Counted from the stretch's first letter, positions 1-11,624 are shown. The stretch is 64,000 bases of DNA from Rugalucina vietnamica (GCA_964017185.1 OZ024880.1:31772329-31836328), one strand, 5' to 3'. Translations and numbers: made by a program. Notes: generated by a model not told the origin, from the sequence alone.

Positions 1-493
1 CGGGCGGAGAATTACGAAATACCTGTTCATAAGCGTCTGCTATTTCGCATAAAGGTGTAATACTTCTTTTCCTTGTTATTTATTTATTTATTTATTTATT
101 CATTTATTTATTTATTTATTTATTTTCTTTAACATGGAGATTACTTATTTACACAAAAGAAAAAAAAATAAAAAGTCTTTTTTTCTCACCTCGAATGATA
201 ATCGATTTAAAATTTATGAAAGATGCTACACAATGATCGCGATTAACTTTTGAGTATAATTTTATAAACATTACATATCCTCACAGAATGTGACACCTCT
301 GAACAACAAATGCATTGTGCATTGTAAGAATGCTCATCAACATTATTGTCGTAATTGCAATTGGTCCAATTAAAGTTTGCATTTCACACCTAAGTAACAC
401 TTTTTACTCAATCTGATGACCAAACAATAGCGTCTCCGTGTCCCAGTTTGAACAAAGCAAAAACCGACATAAAAATTCTTAATTATCTTCATT

Positions 494-531
<38 letters not shown>

Positions 532-800
532 AAGCTGCAGAAAAACACTGAAACTGTACACTGTTTTCAATGAAATTAAGATTTGTTTTTACTGTGCTGC
601 TACTTTTTACGCTGATTCGTTCTTATTTTCTTATTTTATTTCTGCTCTCAGCCACGGTCTAGATCATCCCGTTGAGTTTTCTGGAATCGCATATTCATTC
701 ATTCATTCTCAGTCACAAGTCGCAAGATACATCAATTCATTATTTTTGTTTTTTTACTTTTTAAAAATTAATTAAATGTTTTTTGTTGTTGCTGTTGTTT
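1..800. other. AT-rich stretch with microsatellites, no gene seen
   Basis: No coding signal was recognised. The stretch holds a (TTTA)n array at about 79-124, a (CT)n array at about 499-527, short ATTC repeats near 696-710 and a run of GTT repeats near 784-800. Confidence 0.6.
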
Positions 801-804
801 TTTA

Positions 805-1435
805 TCAAAAGATTAGTACTAGATCTATAATTAATATTACACAAAAATGCAGATATTGACGATACGATTTTGAACAGTTCAGTGGCGCATCAATGTTGTT
901 TTAGTTAATCTATGACATAAGGGTATGATTTAAAGCGTGACTGATTTTATGACATGCAGTCTCGGATTATAAAACATTAACCATTTCACATTTTAGCCGC
1001 GGCGTGAGAAAACCGGTATTAGGGGTTTTCCGACCAGGTCTGACACTAACCGGCTTGTATGTTACAACATATTTTTTTAAACAACACAACAACAACAACA
1101 ACAACAACAACAAAAAAAAAGATTAGTACTATAATTCAATATTACACAAAAAATGCGACACGATTTTGATCACAACAACAACAACAAAAAAAAAAAAGAT
1201 TAGTACTATAATTCAATATTACACAAAAAATGCGACACGATTTTGATCACGATCAGTGGCGCATCAATGTTGTTTTAGTTTATCTATGACCTAGGGGTAT
1301 GATTTAAAGCGTGCCTGATTTTATGACATGCAGTCTCGGATTATAAAACTATACCATTTCACATTTGAGCCGCGGCGTGAGAAAACCGGTACTAGGGGTT
1401 TCCGATCAGGTCTGACACAAACCGGCTTGTGTACT
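805..1435. repeat. Local tandem duplication (about 260-bp unit, with a short third partial copy)
   Basis: The stretch 805-1065 reappears at about 1195-1435. Both copies begin AAAAGATTAGTACTA, share GTGGCGCATCAATGTTGTTT and ATGACATGCAGTCTCGG, and run into the left end of a family B MITE. A 75-bp partial copy (AGATTAGTACTATAATTCAA to ATTTTGATCAC) lies between them at 1120-1190, joined by CAA microsatellites. The MITE end is present in both copies, so the MITE inserted before the duplication. Only the second copy keeps the full element. Confidence 0.8.
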
Positions 1436-1599
1436 ACACCATTTGGCAAGAAGCTTGAAATTTCGGATTGAGGAAGATAAGGAATTGTATTACCCATGTA
1501 GCGAAAACAATGGCGCTGATCAGCTAGGCAACTGCTACACAGCTGACCTGAGCCTTTGTTTTTGCATAGTTAAATTCCGGTTTTCGCATGACGCGGCTC
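1367..1599. mobile_element. Family B MITE, full copy
   Basis: A non-autonomous element of about 233 bp. It starts GAGCCGCGGCGTGAGAAAACC and ends GCATGACGCGGCTC, so its termini are inverted repeats. ATTT lies immediately on both sides (1363-1366 and 1600-1603), a 4-bp target-site duplication. It carries no ORF. The centre carries the GCGCTGATCAGCT...AGCTGACCTGAGC dyad also seen in the copies near 41.4, 54.2 and 54.8 kb. The superfamily is not assigned. Confidence 0.8.
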
Positions 1600-1774
1600 A
1601 TTTTTAATGGAAGGTGTACCTGTTATATAAATATTGCGAAAATGCAAGGAGTCGATCAGCCTGTGCACTTGAAAATCTTGTCCAAGCGAGGTTTGACGGA
1701 TTCAAAAGCAAACCGGTCTACGCATACATAAATACTTGAAAATTGGAAATAAAGATTAAGCTAGTGATCAGGCT

Positions 1775-1900
1775 GCGAGGTGGTTCTAATATGTGCCCAC
1801 AATATATGTTTTGAGCAATAATAAGAATAATATCAAATAATTTCTACTTTTACAATTTGGGAAAAATCTGTATATTGCATGGGCGTGTTTTCGTAATGCT
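1775..1900 (-). mobile_element. Family C MITE, truncated end
   Basis: Contains GCGAGGTGGTTCTAA, then GTGCCCACAAT, and ends TTGCATGGGCGTGTTTTCGTAATG. These blocks occur in the same order in the family C copy at 48155-48347. The partner inverted terminus is not visible, so this is a one-ended fragment. Confidence 0.6.
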
Positions 1901-1954
1901 TACATTTAATATGTAACATATATCATATACTCATAGCACTTATTTTGAGGAAGC

Positions 1955-1956
1955 AA

Positions 1957-1987
<31 letters not shown>

Positions 1988-2020
1988 ATACATGAATAAA
2001 TAATTAAATAAAAATAATAC
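1955..2020. repeat. (AAAT)n microsatellite
   Basis: An AAAT/TAAA tetranucleotide run, degenerate at its right end. Confidence 0.9.
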
Positions 2021-2274
2021 AACTGTATGCTTACAGTACAAACTGGTCCATGAGTTTAACTGCGACGATGCGATTGTCACGGGTACCCACAATGTGCATT
2101 TTGTATTTCTTATATTTTCATATTATTTCATAGTCGAAGTTTTGAGTTCATAAATTTTTAAGACAATTTATGATCGAATTTTATGGTTGCCCTCGGGCTA
2201 AAGTTACACAGGTAATTTTACGGACAGAGGCGCCAAGTAAATCGTAAATCAACGGAAAGAACCGAAGATGATTT

Positions 2275-2570
2275 ACCTGTACCACTAATCCCCTAAGCTG
2301 ATAATACGATAAGACGCGCTGAGGAGACTTTTTCCACATGGCGCCTTTTCCTGATCTTTGCCTACTTGTACCTTTTCTAACATCACAAAAAAATCGACTC
2401 CAAAACACAAAACAATTAGAACCACAACAGAAGTATCGCCTTGGAACGATCGGTAATATAAAATTACTGGGGGGGGGGGGGGGCTTAAACCGGTTTTACA
2501 GGCGCCTAACCTCACTCTCATCTTCTGCAGTGATTCACAACATCTGCCCGACGATAGAGATCACTGGGCC
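2275..2570. repeat. Family A repeat, rearranged copy with 15-bp G run
   Basis: The left part (2337-2375) carries GCGCCTTTTCCTGATCTTTG and CTACTTGTACC in reverse family orientation. The right part (2385-2545) carries CCACAACAGAAGTATCGCCT and CTTAAACCGGTTTTACAGGC in forward orientation. The two halves are therefore inverted with respect to each other. A run of 15 G sits at 2469-2483, at the position where some other copies carry only a few G. Confidence 0.75.
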
Positions 2571-2754
2571 CAGAATTCAGGTTAATGATACAGTTTCATT
2601 TCAGTTTTGCATACTCGCTGTTTCTCGTTTGATTGTCAGATTCAGCAGTGTGTTTGTGTCGGGTAAGAGTTACTTCTTCTGTTCACATATCATACACTTA
2701 GCGTCAATACCAGTTAACCATGTCCGTTTAACATGTGTTTTCTTAGTATAAATA

Positions 2755-3456
2755 CAGCCCCTTTCACTCGAGTTTGCCGTTTGAGCATATAGGTCAATCA
2801 CATTTGTTCACTCGAGTTTGCCGTTTGTTTGTAAATTAGGTAACGTTTTATTCTATTTTAGAACTGAAACAGTGTCCCAGGTGCCAGGTGTTCTTAAATC
2901 TATTCAGCATTTATTTTTAGGTAATGATGTCACCTCTTCTGATAAAAAACATTCTAATTGCTTGGTTAAAGCACATTTTTATTTCAAAGTTTTTTTGCAC
3001 AACGTATACAATGCATATTAAGAACACACAATTGTAACAGGCAAGAGACAAAAGCAGAATTTTATCAATTTAAGCAGTTGCCTGGGCCCAGTTGTTCAAA
3101 GCATCGTTAGCTTAACGATATCGTTAAAACATAAATTTGTTAAGCAAATATCAGCTAAAGTAACAAATACACTGTATTTGTAATATTAATATTTGAAATT
3201 TTAACGAAACGTTAACTAACGATGTCTTTAGTTTTGAACAACTGGGCCCTGATTGCTATCTACATGGGAAGTTAAAAAATTCACTCGAGTTTGCCGTTTT
3301 TAAAGGTCATTAAGTTTGAAGCTGTCACTCAGATCAGCAGATCAATCAATCCAGATGTCTTTGAGGACAACATGAAACGAAACTCAGATCTTCGGAACAC
3401 ATAGTCTTCTTGGGTGATGAAAATGCTCAAACGGCAAACTCGCGTGAAAGGGGCTG
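2755..3456. mobile_element. TA-flanked long-TIR element (Tc1/mariner-like, non-autonomous)
   Basis: The left end CAGCCCCTTTCACTCGAG and the right end CGCGTGAAAGGGGCTG form inverted termini that continue through GTTTGCCGTTTGAGCAT and its complement (about 35 bp). TA lies on both sides (2753-2754, 3457-3458). Two further internal copies of CACTCGAGTTTGCCGTTT lie at about 2810 and 3283. There is no transposase ORF. The element interrupts a reverse-oriented family A copy between its ...TATAAA and CCTAATTGCC segments, which read as TATAAGTACCTGATTG in uninterrupted copies, so one TA was duplicated. Confidence 0.8.
3083..3250. mobile_element. Small MITE nested in the TA-flanked element
   Basis: The termini GGGCCCAGTTGTTCAAAGC and TTTTGAACAACTGGGCCC are inverted repeats around an AT-rich interior of about 130 bp. 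CGTTAG/CTAACG subterminal repeats are also inverted. There is no ORF. The target duplication is unclear. It lies wholly within the 2755-3456 element, so it inserted later or was carried by it. Confidence 0.75.
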
Positions 3457-3458
3457 TA

Positions 3459-3560
3459 CCTAATTGCCAATTACCTTTTCCCACCTCGGTTTTTGGAGCG
3501 AGAGTTTCTTTCTGATTGCGTCTTTTCCTGATCATTGCCTACGTGTACCTTTTGATGGGT
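3459..3560 (-). repeat. Family A repeat, terminal part displaced by the TA element
   Basis: Contains CCCACCTCGGTTTTTGGAG, TTTCTTTCTGATTGCG, CTTTTCCTGATCATTGCCTA and GTGTACCTTTT, which is the terminal 100 bp of family A in reverse orientation. Confidence 0.8.
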
Positions 3561-3913
3561 TTATTTCTTTTCCCAAATTTCGAAATCTTCGTGGCGGTGA
3601 CATTTCATTAAAGCTGAGTATATAACCATGGTAACCAAAATCATTTAACGCAAACTGTCCATAGGGTGTCACATTTTTGTAAAACTTATTTTTTCCTTAT
3701 GTATATTGCCTGTATTTTACTTGAGTTTCAGGGAAATGATTGTATTTGTTATATTAATAGTTATGTTGGTTTCTATAAATTGTTATTTCAAGACTAGTAT
3801 AGATCTTACTTGAGTAGGCCAGACAGTATGATAAAAATAAAACTGATATCCTTGAAGTCTGTTTAGGTAGAGAATGTTTTTATTTTAATCATTTTTTATT
3901 TTTATTTTTAAGG

Positions 3914-4057
3914 ATTGAAATTCAGATTTTAGCTTTCACTGGATGATGAAAAACATTGGGCTGTTTTAATTTCTGTGAAGCCCGAAGGGCTTCTCGGAGA
4001 CATTAAAACACCTAATGATTTTCATCATCCAGTGAAAGCTAAAATCTGAATTTCAAT
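3914..4057. repeat. Foldback hairpin (about 144 bp)
   Basis: The left arm ATTGAAATTCAGATTTTAGC...GGATGATGAAAA is the near-perfect complement of the right arm TTTTCATCATCC...CTAAAATCTGAATTTCAAT. The loop centre reads AAGCCCGAAGGGCTT. It sits inside one copy of the duplication and is absent from the partner. It is followed by a GC-richer tail at 4130-4310 with several ACGTCA/ACGTCAC motifs. Confidence 0.85.
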
Positions 4058-4356
4058 ACTTATATTTACATTTATATTATCAATCAAGTATCAGATTTTA
4101 ATTTGCACATATCACTTCTCATTTTCATGTTATTTGACATTAAATCCGACCTAACGTAATTTTGGAACAGCCAAAACGTCAAATTTTCGCGCCTTACGTC
4201 ATGGCGATACGCGACCAACGTCACGACAACAAGAGTAAACAAACAACGTCACTGGAGGGTTTTGACGTCGCCCCGCCCATAGGCGTGGCCCATCGGGAAA
4301 TGAAAAACATCAAGAAAGATACTTTCATCTAGGGCGATTGCAATAAAAATGTAAAT

Positions 4357-4476
<120 letters not shown>

Positions 4477-5765
4477 GCTCCACTTTTTAATTTTACAGGA
4501 TAGCATAATATCTTTCACTTCATCAAAAGTAAACAGCCTATATACCCAGCACAGAATTAGTCAAGTAATTGACTACACTGTCGGTTTGATGTGTTGTGCG
4601 TGCTTCAGTAAATGTTTCTTTAACTCACTTCAGCGACAGCTTAAATTGCATTGTACATTTATAGACTCCAACAATTCTAAACTGGCTTCGTCATTTAATT
4701 AGTAATGAACAGTTTCAGAGAAAGAACGCAGAATAATATGGCTCAGGATGGTACGGCAGCAATAATTACGCGCTGATTTAAAGGAAAGAGATAAAATTAA
4801 ATAATGTGTAAAACACATGATATGACATTATAAAAATACATTCCACAATCATCACCCCTAAAATCCCATGGAGTGTTATAATAAAATGCAATGTATCCCT
4901 TTAACATTCAGCAAGTTATATTTTAGAACAACCACAAGACAATTGTAGCCATTTCCAACCGAGTAATTATACCACTGACATGTATATTCCAATATACTAA
5001 TATCTACTCTAGAACCGTATGGATAGTTAAAGGATCTTGTGCCATGTAATTTATCAATACTCGTTCAAATGAGATGGTTATGTTTTAGTGATTTTACTGA
5101 TGCATTTTGCTACTGTCGTCACCTTTGTTGAGACATAAAGAACATTTAGAAAAGAGCTTCTCAATAACATAACTTCATACTATCTCTTAAATAACATTCT
5201 GAAAGACATCATGATTAACTAGTGTTGGATGTCAGAAAAATCATCAGATTTAATTTGTTAGATGTCCTTTTCTGCTGCCAAACAATACTCATTACTAGAA
5301 CAGAGTGAGAAAAGCTAACAAGCACTAAACTGACGCGACTGAGAAATGTATTTTTCTAGGTAACACTGATTGGACAACTAGCTATTTATCTCGCCTACAT
5401 TGTCAGATAAGTGCTACCAATGGCGACAACATTTTATTTACAGATACGAGATTTGTTGTGAGGAAACCAGTCTTTTCCAGTTTTTTCAACAGTGTTGGCT
5501 AAAACCAGTGGCACTGCGTATGAGTTAAAGTGTTTGAAACGAACGTGCAGATGCCATGTTAAATACAGTAAATATAGGATCGAATGCAACAGATGTTAGC
5601 ATACGGGTATTCATAATAGCATAATAGCAGTGCTTTTTGACGTGGCTCATAGAATTCTAATAAGGTATAATATTGTACGTACAATAATATCCTTTGTCGA
5701 GACAAATTGCCTGGAGATCTTGAGTTTTTCCAAATCGTCTAGCAGTCATGTGATTTGAGCATTAT

Positions 5766-6540
5766 TGTATAATCTTGACATATAGATAGACGAGTGGTTT
5801 CAGAAACATATTTTTGGAAGTGTGGGCACTTTTGCGGCATAAGGTCACAGTATGCCTGTAAATACCAACAAACATTCCTAAGCTGTTTTGTCCTGTTACA
5901 CAAACAGGAGTGCCATTATAAGGTCACAATCCGGGGTCAAATGTCACCAGGTACATTTTATTGAGTCCGGTTTATAGGAAAATAGCAGAATCAATGTTAT
6001 TTTTGCAAATAAAGTTTCAAATCAGTGTTTTGTTATCAGAATATATGCCTGAAATAGTTAGAACCAATAAACCAAACACCAGAAACGTTTAATCGAAAAG
6101 TTATTAATTGCATTTGAAACAGTGGAAAGTGACATATATACATCATGATGTAAAATAATAATTTGGACAGAAATCTCATAAAAATAATCTGCATATTGGT
6201 CTATACTGCTGGATGATATCAGAGACCATACTTAAATTGATTTAGTCTGTCTTACGACCTCACATAATGTCAGTCAGGTCGGGTCAGGTCAAAAGTGTTA
6301 TAAAGTTTAGTCTTCTCATTTAAGAGAAGTTTGGAGATTTAATCCACAATTTCGGGACGAAAAGCGCAGATAGCAGTAAATACAATTATTTTGCCCATCA
6401 TAAAGTCGGGATTCTCGAATAGGTCAAAGTAGGGAAAAAGGTCTTTAAGTGTATTTTTGAATTGATGATTTCTTACACACCTGATGTAATTTTGGCACCC
6501 AAAATGAATGAAATTTACTGTGTCAATCCAGGAGTCCTAT
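5766..6540. other. No gene or repeat recognised
   Basis: AT-rich single-copy-looking sequence with only short open frames and no recognised motif on either strand. Confidence 0.5.
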
Positions 6541-6777
6541 TTACTACTACCAAAGAAGTAATTTGCAGCATTGCAACCTCCTTTGCAGCCTTCTTTGCTC
6601 TGTATCACAATCTTCCATTGCATTCTCGGGATTACTGCATGTAGTAGAACTACATCCACAAGATAGATAACAGTTGATATTATTTGCCCTACATTTGCAC
6701 CGTCGTGTTGCACACCTTTTGCACTTACAATGCAGCAATTCCATAAAAAAATCTTAATGCAATTCCATAAAAAATAC

Positions 6778-7057
6778 TTCTGTGTTTTTTTTTGTTTTGT
6801 GTCTTGGTGTTTAACATTTTTTGTGCTGTTGGCGCCTTATGTGTGTTTTCATATTTTTAATTAAGTAAAGGTAACTGAGTGGCCACCTATTGGGAAAATA
6901 GCTGCTCATTCGGCTTACGATATGTTTCATGGTATAAGTACCTGATTGTTAGTTTGGTTTTTTCCCACCTCGGTTTTTGGAGTGGGAATCTTTTTCTGAT
7001 TGCGCCTTTTCCTGATCTTTGCCTACTTGTACCTTTTTAAGGTACAAGTTCCAAAAG
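6778..7057 (-). repeat. Family A repeat, partial copy inside the CXC-like pseudogene
   Basis: Runs from TTTGTGTCTTGGTGTT through AACTGAGTGGCCACCTATTG and CCCACCTCGGTTTTTGGAGT to TTGCCTACTTGTACCTTTTT. The end is part of a short palindrome ACTTGTACCTTTTTAAGGTACAAGT. The pseudogene reads LLLLEL on one side and MELLHCKC on the other, consistent with insertion into one coding stretch. Confidence 0.8.
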
Positions 7058-7794
7058 CAACAGCTTTGGCTTTAACTAACTAGTGTAAGGGTCACGCTCC
7101 CATCCGTATGCTTCAGGATCGAGCCTTTCTGAGGATGGAACTATAGCATTTAGCCAAATGGTTGTCTGATAATGGGTTCGATCCATGTGAAGTCTTAATG
7201 CATCTGATGTCGAAGGGAGACTACCTGGGTCTTTTCCCTTGTTGAACAAAGTCACTCTCATTTGACGAATCTTTGTGATATCGATCGACGGGTCATATTT
7301 TACACACATACTCTTTAACCTTTCAAGTGTATCGTGTGTAAGCTCTTCACCCAAAATCTAGCAGCAACTGATTGCTATCCTCGAAAGCGTTCCATGCTAT
7401 TTGTTTGCCATGCTAAGCGAATGGTTGAACTGTATCGCATCCAGTCAGTGCATGGAAAGCAGGCATTACAGATCGTAAGTCATTATTTAGTTTCATTTCA
7501 TGCACAGGCGCAGGTTTGGGGTCTTTCTTTGTGACAGACATAAACCTGATTATCCTTGGTAGCCGGAGATTGGAGTGAACTAACAGCACCAACACATCAA
7601 TATCTTAACATACAATTACAACGCGCTCGAATCCGTGCAGCGATGCGTCTTTGGCATCAAACAGAATACGTGTGTCTGTCTCCTCCTGTGTAGCACTTAA
7701 TGTGCTAGGGTCACGTTCAGTTGAACAATTTACCGTTTTTGGATTATCGAACCCACCAGCAGTGACAATATCTCCATCCGCTACTTAACTATTT

Positions 7795-8055
7795 CTGTGG
7801 TGGTTCTTATTGTTTTATGTCTTGGTGTTGAATTTTTTGTGCAGTTAGCGCCTTATGTATGTTTTTTTTATTTTTAGTTGAGTTTGGGTGACTGAGTGTC
7901 CACCTATTAGGAAAATAGCTGCTCACTCGGTTTGCTGTGTGTTTTCTTAGATAAGTACCTGATTATTAGTTTATTTTTTCTCATCTGGTTTTATGAGTTG
8001 GAATTTCTTTCTGATTGCGTCATTTCCTGATCATTGCCTACTTTTACTTTTAAGT
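7795..8055 (-). repeat. Family A repeat, partial copy
   Basis: Starts TGTGGTGGTTCTTATTGTTT and passes GACTGAGTGTCCACCTATTA, then ends TTTCCTGATCATTGCCTACTTTTAC. It has the same internal start point as the copy at 6778 and the same terminal end. Confidence 0.8.
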
Positions 8056-8757
8056 CGTGATATTATAGCCCTGCTTAGTCCATTGTATTTTCCTCTGCTT
8101 CCAGCTGCTTAACAAGGGAACTTCTGTGTCGTTCACATCCGTCGAACCGGTCGTTTGCTGCCTGATCCGTTTCGAAAGGATCCTGTTCAAGCTTTTTTCA
8201 TGTTGAGTCTTTCTCATATTTATCGAATGCGATCTCGACTCGCATGCAGGGCTTTTTCTGATGACTGGGACAAGTTGAGCTGAAAATTTGCACCAAATCT
8301 CTAAATGTCTTTGCTAATTTCTAGTTCAAGAGTTTGTCCCTCTAAGATCGTACATGTGTTTTCCTCCGATGCTGGCAATGTTTCAACCGTTATGCCCTTT
8401 TCTAAGATACGACTGACAGCAGCTTTCTAAGTGTAGTGTAATTCCCCTACCGTTGTCTGCGAGAGAAATGAGTACGAAAAACAACTCGTGCCGAACTATT
8501 TCAGCCATACAGTAGTCGTTGAAACAAGTTTCTGTCAGCTTTCAGTACATTTGCTTTACCCATTGCGACAAGATGGTGCAATGCTCGAGCCGAACTCGCA
8601 TCTGCCAATCAAACTTTGCCAATGACATTATCTTTTCTGACTTAGGCAGTGTCAGTATCTGGCTTGTGTGCTCGTTTGTAGCTTGCTGGCAAAAGATGTA
8701 TAGTCATTTATCCAGAGATGGTAATGATCGTCTGGACGATCTAGTATCATGCTATGT

Positions 8758-9384
8758 GGAAGCTGCGTCCGACATAAAGCTATTCATTTTAGTTGGCTGG
8801 GGCCGGAGTTTCTTGTCTATTGCTCTGATCAACTGATGTTTTTCTTTTGCTCCGGATTTCAGTAACTTATTCGGCGCCCAGGCATCTCCATCGTCGGGCA
8901 GCTTACTGAGACTGTGCGTCCTCGTTTTTGATTCATCATGGCGGTTATCATGGCGGTTGTTTGTCCATGTTGATTCATTTACTAGTCAACACGAGGACCT
9001 AACAAATTACTAAATGTTATTATTCACTGCAGAAGAGGAGGGTGAGGTTACGGCCCTGTAAAACCGGTTTAGCCCCCCCCCCCCCCCAAGTTATTTTATA
9101 TAACTGATCGTTCAAAGGCGATAATTCTGTTGTGGTTCTATTTGTTTTATGTTTTGGAGGCGAATTTTTGTGCTGTTTGAACCTTATGTACGTTTTCATA
9201 GTTGTAGTTTATTTCGGGTAACTGAGTGGCCGCCTATTGGGAAATAGCTGCTCACACGACTTACGATATGTTCTTTAAGTATAAGTACGTAATTGTCAAT
9301 TTGGTTTTTTCCTATTCGGTTTTTGGAGTGGGAATTTCATTCTGAATGCGCCTTTTCCTGATCGTTGCCCACTTGTACCCTTTT
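8758..9384 (-). repeat. Family A repeat, long copy with 15-bp C run
   Basis: Begins near GACATAAAGCTATTCATTTT and continues through GCTCCGGATTTCAGTAACTT, the C run at 9073-9087, GTTGTGGTTCTATTTGTTTT and TTTTTGGAGTGGGAATTTC to ACTTGTACCC. This is one of the longest copies. The adjacent frame 8519-8836 is not a gene: its last part is family A. Confidence 0.85.
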
Positions 9385-10149
9385 TGATTCGAAAATTGTC
9401 AATACGATGATACCAAAATATTTAATTCTGATAAAAATTAGATGAGATACTACGCCCAAACCGCCACTCGCCGTACATCGCGATCACATAGTCCCGGCAA
9501 TAAGTATGCTATAGGAACATTTTTAAAAGCTTAACTTAAACGTAAAGATTTATTATTTCCCATTCATTACCAGCTGGATCTGAGTCAGACGAGGCCTTCT
9601 AGTTATATATAGAATTTAAAACATCTGTTCAAATAATCAAAAAGAACAAAGAACGCAATTTGAATTCGATGCAGTTTCATTTTTCTATTCCTTTTACTTC
9701 TTTTATTGATGGGATACGCAAATTTCTCCTACCGTATGATTTTCATCACAATATATGTAGTCTATATTAAGTCATAGAAATTTCACCAGAATCAAATAAC
9801 GATAACTATTGCTTTTTGAGCTCATTACAGTTGTATTATTTATTTTTATAGAAACCCCTTAACTGTCTATACTCGATTTGTGAAGGCTGATAAATTTATT
9901 TGTCGTGCTTTCGAAGTGTTCTCAGCGACCAGATGAAGACTTCTGAAAGCTGTGACAGCTACACAATATTTATATTTGCCCATTACTGGGATAGGTATAA
10001 AGATTCCAAAATATTTGCACAAACAGTGCTACTCTGGCTACTCTGGGCGAAAACTGCAAATTAACGCATGACTTGTTTGTACAGTGTTATACTTATACAC
10101 ATCGACCTGCTTGTGAGTTTTATGCAAAGTTTGGAGGAAAAAATATCCG
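9385..10149. other. No gene or repeat recognised
   Basis: AT-rich. No coding signal is seen apart from a weak possible upstream extension of the SDR remnant near its right edge. Confidence 0.5.
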
Positions 10150-10653
10150 TTGAAAGCAAACTAGCGTACACGACAGTTTTAGAGCCATTATTTGCACTGA
10201 AACCTTTTAGGAGCTTTTCTGGTGTCAACGATGGCGATAGTATCTAAGCGAGTCAAAAGGCAATATAATCAACATGACTGTATAGCATGGCTTGTGTTCA
10301 TGGACAAGTAAATGCTACGGCATACGCTACCACGAAGGCAGCTTTAACGGGAATGACTCGAAATTTGACAATAGAAAAAACACCAAAAAGGTGTCAGGAT
10401 CAATTGAGTATCGCCAGCTGGGAATAACAATGAAATATTCAAGACAAGTTTTGACTCAACACCGAACCCTGCGAAATTCCGTGAATTCTACGACAAACAC
10501 TGTCAGTACATGGGCCGCCTAGTTGAGCCAGTTGAAGTTGCCAAAACTTGTCTCTACTTGGCTTCAGACGCCACGTATTCCACTGGACAGAATACCTATG
10601 TATCAGGAGGGACAGAACTGGACTATGGCTTCAAGTCACAGATGGACCTTTAA
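10150..10653 (+). pseudogene. Short-chain dehydrogenase/reductase remnant, HSD17B14-like
   Basis: Translating with frame changes gives, in order: NLLGAFLVS (about 10199), YLSESKGNIINMT (about 10243), SMACVHGQVNATAYATTKAA, then GMTRNLTIE, KGVRIN, and an uninterrupted C-terminal frame (10453-10653) with FREFYDKHCQYMGRL, EPVEVAKTCLYLASDA and GTELDYGF ending in TAA at 10651. This is the second half of a classical SDR: the helix-4 NLLG, the catalytic Y-x-x-x-K (YATTK), the R-V/I-N strand and the C-terminal GG-x-EL-x-YG typical of 17beta-hydroxysteroid dehydrogenase 14-type enzymes. Breaks seen: a 4-nt insertion before SMACVHG, one extra A in the A run before GGTGTC, and a TGA after KGVRIN. The N-terminal Rossmann nucleotide-binding segment is not found nearby. 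No intron signals interrupt the matched part, so it could be a decayed retrocopy or one large decayed exon. Confidence 0.75.
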
Positions 10654-11510
10654 CCTGTTTAAATAACATAGCGGGAAACTTTTTATACAGACAAAAATTA
10701 CCCAGATTGCATAAAATCATAGTATACAGAGCAAATTGATAAAACTAAGCTAGGTTTACAGTGTTATAAGGATATAAAGTGATTTCAGATTACTTTGGTA
10801 AATTAATAACCCTTCGAAGTTGCCCTGAGTACAGATCGAATTGATAGAACTAAACACCGGGCAGACAAGGTTGCCAATGTTAGAATTCAATACATCTATC
10901 TGCCCAATGCATATAATGACAAACAAGAAAATGGAAATTTGACACATGTATCCCAAGGGAGAGAGCTTAACAAATGTCGTCTACCCTAATGATTCCAATA
11001 AGTGTCTTATAACACCGGAATGTTCAGATTATTCGTCATATTCGTGTAACATGATCCAATTACCGCCTCTGCTATTTGAATATTTCTTTTTTTTTCATAA
11101 TAGAAAAAGGACAACTGACACAGTAACATTCACCTCTCAGAACTTTTTACAGAACATGTAGATGTATTTCATTATTAATTCGTTAACGTGCTTTTACCTG
11201 GTTATGTAATGTGTTGAGAGTTTCAAAGGCGCAGTGCGTGATATTTAGATGATGGTGATTATTTGTTTGCTTAAAACAGTTGTTTAAAAAGAGAAAGATA
11301 AAATAATTCCAAAAATGACGGCACTACATTTCTAATGCAAACAATTTGTGTATTTTACATGAAAATAGCGACCCTTTTGAAACTTGAAAACACTAAATTA
11401 TGTAATGATAAAGTATGATAATTACACAAATGCTATGTTTTGATGGGTGAAGAGCCTTAAAAGCCTGTATTACTATTCGAGTCTTAACACCTAATTTACT
11501 TAGGTCGCCC
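10654..11510. other. No gene or repeat recognised
   Basis: AT-rich sequence downstream of the SDR remnant, with short open frames only. Confidence 0.5.
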
Positions 11511-11574
11511 TCATCATATGTCTATGTTTATATATGTTTATATATGTATAATATTATATATCATATGTTTATTA

Positions 11575-11576
<2 letters not shown>

Positions 11577-11624
<48 letters not shown>

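Larger units (their letters stand above)
6547..8757 (-). pseudogene. Broken gene of a Cys-rich CXC-like multicopy family
   Basis: Reading right to left, fragments of one protein occur in order in different frames. 8757-8060 has a degenerate part including the peptide TVETLPASEENTCTILEGQ. 7595-7413 has PAFHALTGCDT. 7354-7076 has LPSTSDALRLHMDRTHYQTT and then an Arg-Asp-Pro stretch. 6744-6547 has a Cys cluster (CKCKRC, RRCKCR, NCYLSCGC, TCSN). The HALTGCDT box followed by LP-T-DAL-H and a CXC-like C terminus matches a large uncharacterised family that I recall from cnidarian and mollusc genomes, often multicopy; its function is unknown. Two family A repeats split it (about 6778-7057 and 7795-8055) and a third abuts its upstream edge at 8758. 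Stops and frameshifts make it non-coding now. The family assignment is from memory. Confidence 0.6.

Noticed and set aside
2338..2751. A 137-codon plus frame with a poly-glycine stretch
   Set aside because: The glycines are the G run of family A and the frame lies across rearranged repeat sequence.
8519..8836. A 105-codon plus frame
   Set aside because: It lies antisense to the CXC-like pseudogene and ends inside a family A copy.
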